A program made the translations under genes and the position numbers. From Chloroflexota bacterium (lineage in GTDB: Bacteria; Chloroflexota; Anaerolineae; UBA2200; JACIWT01): DNA of 64,000 nucleotides. This document shows, one piece after another, positions 51,146 through 60,009 of the stretch (position 1 is the first letter of the stretch; each line of letters starts with the position of its first letter). Below the pieces are notes generated by a model, which saw only the letters and a list, made by a program, of their open reading frames with translations, searched no databases and was not told the DNA's origin. The stretch spans positions 143,233 through 207,232 of the forward strand of contig JACIWT010000004.1 in the NCBI GenBank assembly GCA_014360825.1, in the 5' to 3' direction.

Positions 51146-52285
51146 GTGGACTTTGAACTGAACGAAGAGCAGCGCATGATGCGCAAGATGGTCCGTGACT
51201 TCGCAGAGAAAGAGATCCGCCCCATCGCTGCCGAGACTGATCACAGTGGCAAGTTTCCCTGGGACATCATCCGCAAGATGGGCCAACTGGGGTTGATGGG
51301 CCTCACCATCCCCGAGGAGTACGGCGGAGCGGGCGGCGACGCTGTGAGTTATGCCATCGCCGTGGAAGAAATCTCCCGGGCGTGTGGTTCCACCGGCATC
51401 ACTATGGCTGCTCATACTTCACTGGGCCTGTTCCCCATCTACGCCTTTGGGACCGAGGAGCAAAAGCGGAAGTACCTGCCCCGGTTAGCATCGGGCGAGG
51501 GGTTGGCGGCCTTCGGATTGACTGAACCCGAGGCCGGGTCCGATGCTGGTGCGACCCGCACCACCGCTGTGCGCGATGGCGACCATTGGGTCATCAATGG
51601 GCAGAAGATCTTCATCACATCCGGTTCGATCGCAGAAGTGGTAATCGTGACCGCGCGGACCGGTGGGGAGGCGGGGACCAAGAACATCTCCTGTTTCATT
51701 GTCGAGAAAGGCACGCCCGGTTTCCGTCCGGGGCGCGACGAGGAGAAGATGGGCCTCAAGGGTTCGGTTACCTCGCAACTCTTCTTTGAGGACTGCCGGG
51801 TCCCTGCCAGCAATCTGCTGGGCAAGGAGGGGGAAGGCTTCAAACAGGCCCTCATCACCCTGGATGGCGGGCGTGTCAGCATCGGGGCGATGGCTCTGGG
51901 ACTGGCCCAAGCCGCGTTCGAGAAGGCGGTGCGCTATTCCAAAGAGCGCGTGCAATTCGGCCAGCCCATCTGCAACTTCCAGGCCATCCAGTGGATGTTG
52001 TCTGATATGGCGACGGAGATTGACGCCGCTAGGCTTCTGGTCTACCGGGCGGCAGCGCTGAAAGATCAGGGCGTGCGCTTCACCAAGGAGGCAGCCATGG
52101 CGAAGTTATATGCCTCCGAAGTCGCGGAACGCGCTGCATTCAAAGCCCTCCAGATTCACGGTGGCTACGGCTATATGCGCGAATACGAGGTCGAACGCAT
52201 CTACCGCGACCAACGGCTGTGCTCCATCGGCGAGGGCACGAGCGAGATCCAAAGACTGGTGATCGCCCGCGAGGTGTTGAAGTAG
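51146..52285 (+). CDS. Acyl-CoA dehydrogenase
   Basis: 379 residues from a GTG. It has the full short/branched-chain acyl-CoA dehydrogenase layout: LTIPEEYGGAGGD, FGLTEPEAGSDAG, QKIFITSG and IHGGYGYMREYEVERIYRD. The catalytic base is Glu363 in GEGTSEIQR, as in butyryl-CoA dehydrogenase. It should make a 2-enoyl-CoA with electron transfer flavoprotein as acceptor. No etfAB is in the window. The position after the DUF35 genes ties it to the same acyl-CoA route. Confidence 0.92.
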   Translation: MDFELNEEQRMMRKMVRDFAEKEIRPIAAETDHSGKFPWDIIRKMGQLGLMGLTIPEEYGGAGGDAVSYAIAVEEISRACGSTGITMAAHTSLGLFPIYAFGTEEQKRKYLPRLASGEGLAAFGLTEPEAGSDAGATRTTAVRDGDHWVINGQKIFITSGSIAEVVIVTARTGGEAGTKNISCFIVEKGTPGFRPGRDEEKMGLKGSVTSQLFFEDCRVPASNLLGKEGEGFKQALITLDGGRVSIGAMALGLAQAAFEKAVRYSKERVQFGQPICNFQAIQWMLSDMATEIDAARLLVYRAAALKDQGVRFTKEAAMAKLYASEVAERAAFKALQIHGGYGYMREYEVERIYRDQRLCSIGEGTSEIQRLVIAREVLK

Positions 52286-52298
52286 CGGAGGCAGTGGT

Positions 52299-53600
52299 TT
52301 GCCAGGTTGTGCGCTGAAAATCGCAGTGATTGGCGGCGGTAGCACCTATACCCCCGAGTTAATCGAGGGCTGCCTCCAGGCCCGCGATAGATTGCCAGTG
52401 GGCGAGATCTGGCTGATGGACATCAATCCCACTCGCCTGGAGATCCTAGGCGCATTTGCGCAGCGCATGGTGAACGCCGCCGGCGCAAGCATTCAGATCA
52501 TCACTACTGCTGACCGACAGACGGCCATCGCCGGGGCAGATTTCGTCATCAGCCAGTTCCGTGTCGGCGGGATGGAGGCTCGGAACCAGGATATCCGCTT
52601 GGGTTTGCGCCACCACACCGTCGGCCAGGAAACCACCGGTGTCGGCGGCTTCGCCAAAGCACTGCGCACCATCCCGGTTGCATTAGACATCTGTCGCGAT
52701 ATGCGCGAACTGGCCCCTGATGCCTGGCTCATCAACTTCACCAACCCGTCTGGCTTGGTGAGCGAAGCGATCATGAAATACGGTGGGGTGAAGGTCATAG
52801 GACTATGCAATGTGCCCATCACGATGAAGATGATGATCGCCCGGGCCATGCGTTGGGATCCGGCGCGGGTACGATTAGGCTACGTGGGGCTCAACCATCT
52901 CGGTTGGGTGCGCCATATCTACCTAGATGGCGAGGATCGCATGGAGCGGGTGTTAGGCAACATTGACTTTTTCCTGCGATTGCCCATCCTCTCTCGCCTG
53001 GCAGGCAAGTATTTCGATCGCGAGTTGATTCGGGCGCTGCGCATGCTCCCTTCTCCCTACCTGCGGTATTACTACAACACCGCCCAAGTGTTAGAAGAGG
53101 AGAAAAAGGAGAAGAAGAACCGCGCTGAAGTGGTGATGGAACTGGAGCAGCGACTCCTCGAGAAATATAAGGACCCGCGCCTGAAGCGCAAGCCGCGAGA
53201 ACTAAGCCAGCGCGGCGGAGCCTACTACTCTACCGCTGCCGTCCAACTGATCAGTGCCCTTCACAATGATACCGGCGACGAGCAAATCGTGAACGTGCGC
53301 AACGGCGATTGTATTGCCGACCTGCCACCCGACGCCGTGGTGGAGGTCCCCTGCGTGATCCATAGGGATGGGGCCAGGCCATTGCCGGTGGGTCACGTCG
53401 AGCCGGTGATCCGAGGGCTGATGCAGGCGGTGAAGACTTACGAACAACTGGCGGTGGAAGCCGCGGTGCATGGAGACCGCCGGATGTCGTTCATGGCCCT
53501 ATTGGCCCATCCCTTGATTCGGCAGGCAGACCTGGCCAGAGCGCTCTTAGAAGACTTGTTGGTAGTCAACCGTCCGTTTCTGCCCCAGTTTTATCCGTAA
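52299..53600 (+). CDS. GH4 family glycosidase (6-phospho-beta-glucosidase-like)
   Basis: 433 residues from a TTG preceded by CGGAGG. The NAD-binding start is KIAVIGGGSTYTPELIEG. The metal ligands are the Cys of IGLCNVP (about 169) and the His of GLNHLGW (about 200). TTGVGGFAKALRTIP and NFTNPSG are typical GH4 segments. These enzymes use NAD and a divalent metal in a redox-assisted cleavage of (phospho)glycosides. Whether this one needs a 6-phosphate is uncertain, since no PTS gene is nearby. It is the last gene of the operon. Confidence 0.88.
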   Translation: MPGCALKIAVIGGGSTYTPELIEGCLQARDRLPVGEIWLMDINPTRLEILGAFAQRMVNAAGASIQIITTADRQTAIAGADFVISQFRVGGMEARNQDIRLGLRHHTVGQETTGVGGFAKALRTIPVALDICRDMRELAPDAWLINFTNPSGLVSEAIMKYGGVKVIGLCNVPITMKMMIARAMRWDPARVRLGYVGLNHLGWVRHIYLDGEDRMERVLGNIDFFLRLPILSRLAGKYFDRELIRALRMLPSPYLRYYYNTAQVLEEEKKEKKNRAEVVMELEQRLLEKYKDPRLKRKPRELSQRGGAYYSTAAVQLISALHNDTGDEQIVNVRNGDCIADLPPDAVVEVPCVIHRDGARPLPVGHVEPVIRGLMQAVKTYEQLAVEAAVHGDRRMSFMALLAHPLIRQADLARALLEDLLVVNRPFLPQFYP

Positions 53601-53606
53601 ACATGA

Positions 53607-53641
53607 AAGGGCCCAGCGACGGGGCGTATCGCTGGGCCCTT
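53607..53641. terminator. Strong bidirectional terminator
   Basis: AAGGGCCCAGCGA (53607-53619) and TCGCTGGGCCCTT (53629-53641) form a perfect 13-bp stem with a 9-base loop. It lies between convergent operons, 7 bases after the GH4 stop, and should end the long plus-strand operon. Confidence 0.88.
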
Positions 53642-53657
53642 CTATTCTCGTCGGGGA

Positions 53658-54074
53658 TCACACTGGCCGAATGCCCAAATAGACCTGGCCCCGAGTCAGC
53701 ATTCGCAGCAGAACTTCCGGCGGCTGCTTGTCAATGCGTTTGTGCAGTTCCACCACGGAGAGCGGTTTATTCCCATTCGCCAGGAAGGTGAGGAAAATGC
53801 TCTCGATGACCGGCGTGTTCTCGGTGATATAGCCCGGCTTCAGGCTGCAACAGGCACGCAGGCGCTGCCACAACGAATCCACCCGCGTTACCTCTGCCGT
53901 CTCGGGGTCCACCCAGTCCACTTCTCGGTCGTCCGGCGTAGCCGCGTAAGCCGCCTTGCAGTCCGGGCAGAGCGATTCACGCAGGTAGATGCGAATGTCC
54001 CTGTTCTGTTTCTCCCACCAGGAGAAGTCAATGTGAAACTTGGTATTAAGGTCTGGTTTTAGTCGCACGGTCAT
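53658..54074 (-). CDS. Uncharacterised cysteine-containing protein, 138 residues
   Basis: A soluble protein of 138 residues. The middle part carries a CPDC pair (about 36-39) and a CC pair (about 75), a possible zinc site. The C-terminal 50 residues (NGNKPLSVVELHKRIDKQPP, then LLRMLTRGQVYLGI) look like a small winged helix. The start overlaps the stop of the 567-residue gene by four bases, so the two are translationally coupled. I do not recognise a named family. Confidence 0.72.
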   Translation of the reverse strand: MTVRLKPDLNTKFHIDFSWWEKQNRDIRIYLRESLCPDCKAAYAATPDDREVDWVDPETAEVTRVDSLWQRLRACCSLKPGYITENTPVIESIFLTFLANGNKPLSVVELHKRIDKQPPEVLLRMLTRGQVYLGIRPV

Positions 54075-55774
54075 TTCTGCGCTTCCTGAACGATGGTCAT
54101 TCCGTAAGGGTACACTTGGTCGCGGATCAGGTCCTGACGCCTTGACCGCGGTCGTTCGCTCATCTCGGCAGCCGAGGTGTAGAGGACACCCTTGAGGCTC
54201 TCGTCATATACCCAGTTTCCTCCGCCCACAGGGTCAAAGCAAGCCTGGCGCGTCAGTTCGGCGAAGATGGGAATGGCCCCACAACGCCGTACCAAGTTCA
54301 CTGCCGCATACAATGTCTTGGCGTGCACTAGGCCCTGCCCGCTCAGTTTGGCCAGTTCCGGGAATAGGGTTAATACGATCTCGGACAGGGATTTCTCTCT
54401 CAACTGGGTTGCATAGGCGTCCAACATAGCCTCGTCCTGCACTTCCATTAGCAGATAGCGGTCATAGCGGCAGGTATAGGCGCGCTTCTGAATGCTGAAG
54501 GTCAAGTTGCCATTGGACATGGCTGCAAAATAGACCCATTCTCCACGACGGCTCCGAGGCTCATAGGAGACCGCAATGGTGAATGGATCCCCGGTACGTG
54601 TCAATTGGATGGTAGCGCCCGCTGGTAATCCATTGGACTCATACCATTCGCCCAGACCCCAGGCGTAGCGCTCATCGGGCACCACCCACCCGCGTATCGG
54701 CGTTTTGCCCCGCACGTCGAGAAAAGAGATCATCAGCCTAGAGTTGCGGCCCGTGGGGAAGAGGCTCATGGCGGCGGCAGTCAAGGTAATGGTCCCCTCG
54801 CGGCGGTCGGGATAGCTCAAGGGGAAAGTGTAACTATCCACAGGCGGCATATCAGCGGTGAGGGTGAGCAGTTCGTCGGCTTCGTCCTGCAACTCGGCGG
54901 CGAACTCCAGCAATTCGCGGTTGATTAACTCACCGCCCATAGCCCGCTGTACTGGCACGAGCCGTTGCGGTTTCAGTAACACTGCCTGTGGGATCATGCG
55001 AGTGAGGAACCACAATGGCTTGTCGCTTGTGCCGATATCGGTGAAGCGCTCGTCGCGGCTGAGGGCGTAGTTCAGGGCGAAGAGTTGCGCCGCCGGCTTC
55101 GTCCCGGCGGGGAAGTCCAATTCAGCGAGTATCTCCTGCGGAGGAAGGGGTTTCCCCGCCATATCAATCATCGCCTCTGCGATATTCAAGTGGCCGATGG
55201 TAACCTCGGGCATCGCACTGCGCAGGAACCACATGTGATCCCAGTGTACAAACTCGGGGTCAGCGCGCAATGCTTTGACCAGATGCCCTCGGACAACTTC
55301 GCCGTACATCTGGTAGAGTTGCGAGGGGGAGACTTCTCGGCTGCCAGCAGCCTGGCGCTCCGCCGCCCGGTTCAGGGCATGAGGGGGCTTGAAGTTCGCG
55401 GCGAACTCACGCACTTCCCCATGTGGCTTCATACGAACCGCGATCACACTGAAATCACCGTAGGCGGGGTTATCACCTGGTCGCACGGCGATCACCTCGC
55501 CGACAGCGTAGTCCAGTGCGGTGAATACAAGCGTTTCCCCCACCTGGTACTCTGACTCCGGCTGGTAGATACGGCCTCGCTCCACCTCTTTCGCCAGAGA
55601 CTCTTCCTCATCCCGACAGCGCTGCTCCACCACCTGCAACGCCAACTCGTCGAGGGTGTGAGGCTGCCCGTCGCTGGTCAGCCACTCGTATAAGTGCACC
55701 AGGTCCTCGTCGTGCACCGCGAACTCTTGCCAGTATTCGGCCCGCTGAGTTCGCAATCCGCGTTGTCCAATCAC
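54071..55774 (-). CDS. Uncharacterised large protein with a winged-helix-like segment
   Basis: 567 residues from a GTG at 55774 with GGAGG eight bases upstream; an in-frame TTG at 55807 has no ribosome-binding site. Residues about 60-130 form a small beta-rich domain (YQVGETLVFTALDYAVGEVI). Residues about 190-255 (AMIDMAGKPLPPQEILAELD to LNYALSRDERFTDIG) resemble a HARE-HTH/RNA-polymerase-delta-like winged helix. The rest is mostly beta and unassigned. No transmembrane or signal segment is seen. It is coupled to the downstream 138-residue gene and follows an AP-endonuclease-like gene. Confidence 0.72.
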   Translation of the reverse strand: MIGQRGLRTQRAEYWQEFAVHDEDLVHLYEWLTSDGQPHTLDELALQVVEQRCRDEEESLAKEVERGRIYQPESEYQVGETLVFTALDYAVGEVIAVRPGDNPAYGDFSVIAVRMKPHGEVREFAANFKPPHALNRAAERQAAGSREVSPSQLYQMYGEVVRGHLVKALRADPEFVHWDHMWFLRSAMPEVTIGHLNIAEAMIDMAGKPLPPQEILAELDFPAGTKPAAQLFALNYALSRDERFTDIGTSDKPLWFLTRMIPQAVLLKPQRLVPVQRAMGGELINRELLEFAAELQDEADELLTLTADMPPVDSYTFPLSYPDRREGTITLTAAAMSLFPTGRNSRLMISFLDVRGKTPIRGWVVPDERYAWGLGEWYESNGLPAGATIQLTRTGDPFTIAVSYEPRSRRGEWVYFAAMSNGNLTFSIQKRAYTCRYDRYLLMEVQDEAMLDAYATQLREKSLSEIVLTLFPELAKLSGQGLVHAKTLYAAVNLVRRCGAIPIFAELTRQACFDPVGGGNWVYDESLKGVLYTSAAEMSERPRSRRQDLIRDQVYPYGMTIVQEAQK

Positions 55775-55807
55775 AAATGAGTCCTCCATGACCAATGAGT
55801 TTGACAA

Positions 55808-56668
55808 TTAAGCGGCCAATCTACGATAGGCTCGCTGCAATTTGACCGCATCCTTCTCCAGATTGGGGCTCTCGCACACCACAAGCCCTTTGACACCGTA
55901 ATCCCGGAAGGCGCGCAGAAGCGCCTTATAATCGAAATCGGAATCCTCCAGCGGCAGATGTTCCTGTTCCCCCTTATCGGTGTAGCCGATGCCCTGCACG
56001 TGACAGTGCATATCGTGGAGCACGGCCGGGCCCAGGGCAGCGCGCATCTGCTCCAGCAGTGCCGCGAATTCCTCGTAGCGATTATAAGCCCCTACGGAAC
56101 GAGCATGCAAATGGCTGAAATCCACACAAGGCAAGACCCCCCTGATCTCCACGCTGAGGCGCAGGATCTCCTCCAAACTGCCGAATTGGCTGGCTTTCCC
56201 AGTTGTCTCCGGGCGCAGACAGGCGTTGACCCCCTCGGTGCGCAGGATGTCCACCAGTTCCATCAAGATGGTCTTCACCCGCTTGTAGACGACTTCCGGG
56301 GGATCGTCGTGGTAGAAAGCGGGATGGAAGGCGATGTTGCGGGCCCCACACAAGGCCCCCACACGAGCCGCAGCCAGCAGGCGTTCTTTGCTGGCTTCCA
56401 CCTTTTCTGGCTCGCCAGAGTTGAAATTGATGTAGTAGGGCGCGTGAACGCTGAGGGCAACGTCCATCTCTTCGGCTACCGCGCGTACCGCGGCGGCGGT
56501 CTCAGGCCCCATGCCCACCCGCTGCACAAATTCCAGTTCCATACAGTCCAGTTTGAGTTCGCGCAGTCGCTGGATGCCGGCGATACTATCACGCTTGGGT
56601 GAGGACAACGGCACGCCACCGGTGCCGAACCGCAGTGTCTCCGCCTCTACGATGTCGTGAACAGACAT
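55808..56668 (-). CDS. AP-endonuclease/sugar isomerase-like TIM-barrel protein
   Basis: 286 residues from the ATG at 56668, just after the zinc-ribbon gene. It opens LRFGTGGVPLSSPKRDSIAG and contains LSVHAPYYINFNS, NIAFHPAFYHDD, LRPETTGKASQFGS and CVDFSHLHARS. These metal-ligand positions (His, Glu, Asp, His) are those of Nfo-type endonuclease IV and xylose-isomerase-like barrels. It is closest to archaeal-style deoxyribonuclease IV. DNA repair is likely but a sugar isomerase cannot be excluded. Confidence 0.8.
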   Translation of the reverse strand: MSVHDIVEAETLRFGTGGVPLSSPKRDSIAGIQRLRELKLDCMELEFVQRVGMGPETAAAVRAVAEEMDVALSVHAPYYINFNSGEPEKVEASKERLLAAARVGALCGARNIAFHPAFYHDDPPEVVYKRVKTILMELVDILRTEGVNACLRPETTGKASQFGSLEEILRLSVEIRGVLPCVDFSHLHARSVGAYNRYEEFAALLEQMRAALGPAVLHDMHCHVQGIGYTDKGEQEHLPLEDSDFDYKALLRAFRDYGVKGLVVCESPNLEKDAVKLQRAYRRLAA

Positions 56669-56670
56669 GG

Positions 56671-56901
56671 CTACAATCGCCCGAAGAAGGAATGGATATC
56701 GAAGAGAAAATCGGTCTGGTGCCCGCAGTCCCGGCACCGCACTACTAGAAGGTCATAGTGCCGCCCCGCTTTGTCCTCCAGCAATATTTGCTTCTCGAGA
56801 CCCAGCAAACCACCGCAGGCCGGGCAGCCGATCTTTTCCAAATACTTGTACTCTTCTGCGATGCTCGAAACCGGGATGGCATCGCTGAAATCATAGGCCA
56901 C
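56671..56901 (-). CDS. Small zinc-ribbon protein
   Basis: 76 residues from a GTG with AAGGA upstream. CPACGGLL (about 26-33) and CRDCGHQTDFLF (about 56-67) form a zinc ribbon. The N-terminus (MAYDFSDAIPVSSIAEEYKY) is acidic. The function is unknown. It is the first gene of the four-gene operon that continues to 53658, three bases ahead of the TIM-barrel gene. Confidence 0.72.
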   Translation of the reverse strand: MAYDFSDAIPVSSIAEEYKYLEKIGCPACGGLLGLEKQILLEDKAGRHYDLLVVRCRDCGHQTDFLFDIHSFFGRL

Positions 56902-56981
56902 GATGGCTTCGTCCTTATGACATCAAACGAAGGCCCCGGCAGAGGAGAAAGTGAACCGGTGCCTTCTCCAAATTCTGACAG

Positions 56982-57054
56982 TGGGCGAAACAGGACTCGA
57001 ACCTGTGACCTTCTGAATGTAAGTCAGACGCTCTCCCAACTGAGCTATTCGCCC
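56982..57054 (-). tRNA. tRNA-Val (anticodon UAC)
   Basis: On the minus strand the 73-base gene starts GGGCGAATAGCTCAGTTGGG, has the anticodon stem-loop TCTGA-CTTACAT-TCAGA (anticodon TAC), a T arm with GGTTCGA, and a TTCGCCC 3' acceptor arm with discriminator A. All four stems pair. CCA is not encoded, so it is added after transcription. Confidence 0.95.
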
Positions 57055-57118
57055 CGGACGATGAAAATTATAAAGGTTTCGACACCAGTTGTCAAACACA
57101 CACAATCGCCCACCCAGG

Positions 57119-57949
57119 TCAAAGACCGATGATGCCCCTCGCCGGGGAGTAACTGGGCGTTGTCTTCACCTGTGCTGGGTTGGTGCGCAGAGCGGGGATG
57201 GAGGGCGGTGCCCAGGGAGGAGCACCCTCAATCAAACGAAGCCCATCCGGAGGCACGAATTCGAATAACACTAGGTGTTCGTATGATATTATTTCTTCGC
57301 TACGCCTGGGCGTGAAGCCATCTGGCAAAAAGCGAATCCGGTATTCGGCAGCATCTTGTCCGATCCCGCCCAACTCGCCTTCCCAGAGGACATCCCCTCG
57401 AAGAGACTGGTTGTCATACAGTAGTCGCAGCGCAGCCGTCACTTCCCAGACAGCGTTTAGTGGACTCATAATGCCTTGAGGTCTCGGCAGGCCCGTTATG
57501 AGCACGTACGAGTCATCGGCAAACGATGGGGCCAGGGTGAACATGCTCCGCCAAATGCCCTTCTGTATCTGCCAGGCATTGGCATAGTCCTGCCAGATCG
57601 TATAGTGGTGAGCACTGGCTAGGCCAATGCTCCCGCTCATCAGGACCAGGAAGATGAGCGAGGCCAGCCATCTCCTACTACTTGCGATCTCGCTCCCGAG
57701 TTTGAAGAGACTGGACAGGGCCAGTGCCGCGCCCAGTGTCGCCGCCGAGTTGACCCGTGAGGCAATGCCTCCGATGCTAATGGAGACTGCAATCGGTATG
57801 AGCACCGCATAACCCAAGAGCAGCAGGAAAAGTCCGACGAGGAATAGGCCGAACCAGACCCAACGCGACGAAGCACGGGCATTCACCTTAGCACCCTGGG
57901 AGACAGTCCAGCAGGAGAGGAAGAGGCTCACAACCGCAAACACGCCCAC
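57119..57949 (-). pseudogene. Hypothetical membrane protein, probably the 3' part of a broken gene
   Basis: 276 residues in one frame. Three hydrophobic stretches (about 3-14, 28-57 and 92-110) precede an extracytoplasmic C-terminal half of about 165 residues with PDGFTPRRSEEI and FEFVPPDGLRLIEGAPP. The frame is closed by a stop five codons upstream of the first usable start, and no ribosome-binding site is obvious. A second short membrane-like frame (57975-58178) lies directly upstream in another phase. Together they look like a decayed membrane-protein gene. No family is recognised. Confidence 0.5.
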
Positions 57950-57974
57950 CCCCGCACCCGGCTATGACTGCAGC

Positions 57975-58178
57975 CTAAATGCCCTGTTCTGCTGCCCGGC
58001 GGAGGGCATACTCCCACGCCTGGCCGAAGTTCAACCCGAACACTCGCCACACGCGCAGCGCGATCCTCCCCAAACTGATCCCGGGCCAGACCTCGGAAAG
58101 TCGATCGGACTGCCGAAACGCTGTTACTACGAATGCCCGACCCGCCAGGTACGACAAAGAGATCAGCAAATAAGGCAC
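57975..58178 (-). pseudogene. Short membrane-protein fragment upstream of the broken gene
   Basis: 67 residues in a different frame from the downstream part. Reading on from upstream (LALPQWWVRKS, before the first start codon) it gives PYLLISLSYLAGRAFVV, then LRVWRVFGLNFGQAWEYALR. There is no ribosome-binding site. It may belong to the same decayed gene, with the shift near 57960-57975. Confidence 0.35.
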
Positions 58179-58339
58179 TGACTTCCGGACCCACCATTGA
58201 GGTAATGCTAGTCATCAATGTATAGGCCCAGCGAAGGGATGGCAGACATGAAGGTAACCAGAAAGAAGAGGCAGATACCGAGTGCGCCTAATTATCTTGG
58301 GTTCTGGAATCTCTTGACCACCGCCCGTTCCAATTGCAC

Positions 58340-60007
58340 CTACATGCTCTCCGGTGCCGTCATCCCCATCAGGTTCAGCGTGCGGGCCAGGGTGATCTTT
58401 GCCGCCTGCACTAGTTTAAGCCGCGCTTTGGTGATGGCCGCGTCTGCCGGGTCCGAGGAGACCACGCGACAGTCGCGATAGAATGAATGGAAAGTGCTGG
58501 CCAGGTCCTGGGCATAATGAGGCAGATGATGTGGCTCCAGTTTCTCTGCCGCCAGCCGAACAATCTCGGGAAGCAAGATCATCTGACGAATCAAAGCCAG
58601 CTCCTGGGGATGCGTCAACAGCGATACGTCGCCATCCGACCAATCGATATCGCCCGCATATTTCAGGATGCTGGCGATGCGGGCGTGGGCGTACTGGACG
58701 TAGTACACCGGGTTCTCGTTGGATTGCTCCACCGCCAATTGCAGGTCGAAGTCCATCTGGCTGTCGGCGGCGCGAGCCAACAGGAAGAAGCGGGTGGCGT
58801 CGGGCCCCACCTCGTCCAACACTTCGCGCAGGGTGATCATATCGCCCGTGCGTTTGGATAGGCGCAACACTTCACCACCTCGCTTGAGCGTGACCAATTG
58901 ATATAGGATCAATATCAGCCGTTCGGGGTCCACTCCCATGGCTTGTACTGCCGCCTTGAGGCGTGGTACCTGCCCCTGGTGGTCCGCCCCCCACACGTCA
59001 ATCACGCGATCGAAGCCGCGGACCAGGAACTTCTCGTAATGGTACGCGATATCAGAGGCAAAATAGCCGGGCAAGCCGCTGGAGCGGACGACGACTTCAT
59101 CTTTGTCCGCTCCCAAGTCCCTGGCTTTGAACCACACCGCCCCATCTCGCTCCTCCAGATAACCTCCCCGACGAAGCAAGTCCATCGCCCGGTCGAAATA
59201 TCCGTCCTTGTATAATGTCCGCTCCGAGAACCAGCGGTCGTAACGCACCCCCATCACTTCGAGGTCCTCGCGGATGCGTTCCAGCATCATTTCCAAGCCG
59301 AGGTCGCGGAAGTGTGTCAATGCCTCCTGGCGATCCATCTCGAGGAATTTCGAGCCATGTTCTGCCGCCAGACGTTCGCCCATCTCGCGCATATATGCCC
59401 CCTGATAGCCGCCTTCGGGCAGCGGCTCATCCACGCCGAGGGCCTGGGCATAGCGGGCGTACAGGGTGGCGGCGAAAAGGTCTATCTGCGTGCCAGCGTC
59501 GTTCACGTAGTATTCGCGCTGCACTTCGTAGCCAGCCGCTTCCAGGATATTCGCCAGCGCATCGCCGATGGCCGCATTGCGCCCGCTGCCCACGTGCAAC
59601 GGCCCAGTGGGGTTCGCGCTGACGAATTCGACCTGCACCTTCAATCCCTGCCCCATATCCGAATTGGCATACGTGGCCCCAGCCTCGAGGATAGCATCCA
59701 CCTGTCGGGCCAGCCACAGCTCGGAGAGGGTGAAGTTGATGAAGCCGGGGGGCGCTATCTGGACCTCGCCCAGGTAGTCGGGGCGCTCCATCTGTCGCAC
59801 AATGATCTCCGCGATCTGCAAGGGGGCCATCCGCGCCAGACGCGCCAACCCCAGGCAGACCGGCGTGGCAAAGTCGCCGTGGCCTGCCTCCCGCGGGCGC
59901 TCCACGATGATTTCCGGCGGGTCAAAGCGCGGCAGATCGCCCCCCTCCTGCGCAGATTGGATGGCGGCGGAAATCCGCTCAGCGAGGTCGGCTCTGAGGT
60001 CCAACAT
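58340..60007 (-). CDS. argS: Arginyl-tRNA synthetase
   Basis: 555 residues from the ATG at 60007; an in-frame TTG at 60013 is an alternative. The class I HIGH-type motif is SANPTGPLHVGSGRNAAIGD (about 131-150), the KMSKS-type motif is LRLSKRTG (about 390), and the C-terminal DALR anticodon-binding domain starts near QMDFDLQLA (about 425). The N-terminal additional domain specific to ArgRS is present (GDFATPVCLGLARL). It charges tRNA-Arg. The start lies two bases after the polA stop, so the two are coupled. Confidence 0.95.
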   Translation of the reverse strand: MLDLRADLAERISAAIQSAQEGGDLPRFDPPEIIVERPREAGHGDFATPVCLGLARLARMAPLQIAEIIVRQMERPDYLGEVQIAPPGFINFTLSELWLARQVDAILEAGATYANSDMGQGLKVQVEFVSANPTGPLHVGSGRNAAIGDALANILEAAGYEVQREYYVNDAGTQIDLFAATLYARYAQALGVDEPLPEGGYQGAYMREMGERLAAEHGSKFLEMDRQEALTHFRDLGLEMMLERIREDLEVMGVRYDRWFSERTLYKDGYFDRAMDLLRRGGYLEERDGAVWFKARDLGADKDEVVVRSSGLPGYFASDIAYHYEKFLVRGFDRVIDVWGADHQGQVPRLKAAVQAMGVDPERLILILYQLVTLKRGGEVLRLSKRTGDMITLREVLDEVGPDATRFFLLARAADSQMDFDLQLAVEQSNENPVYYVQYAHARIASILKYAGDIDWSDGDVSLLTHPQELALIRQMILLPEIVRLAAEKLEPHHLPHYAQDLASTFHSFYRDCRVVSSDPADAAITKARLKLVQAAKITLARTLNLMGMTAPESM

Positions 60008-60009
60008 AG

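Noticed and set aside
58218..58481. 87-codon plus-strand frame next to argS
   Set aside because: Half of it is antisense to the argS C-terminus, and no ribosome-binding site or domain is visible.
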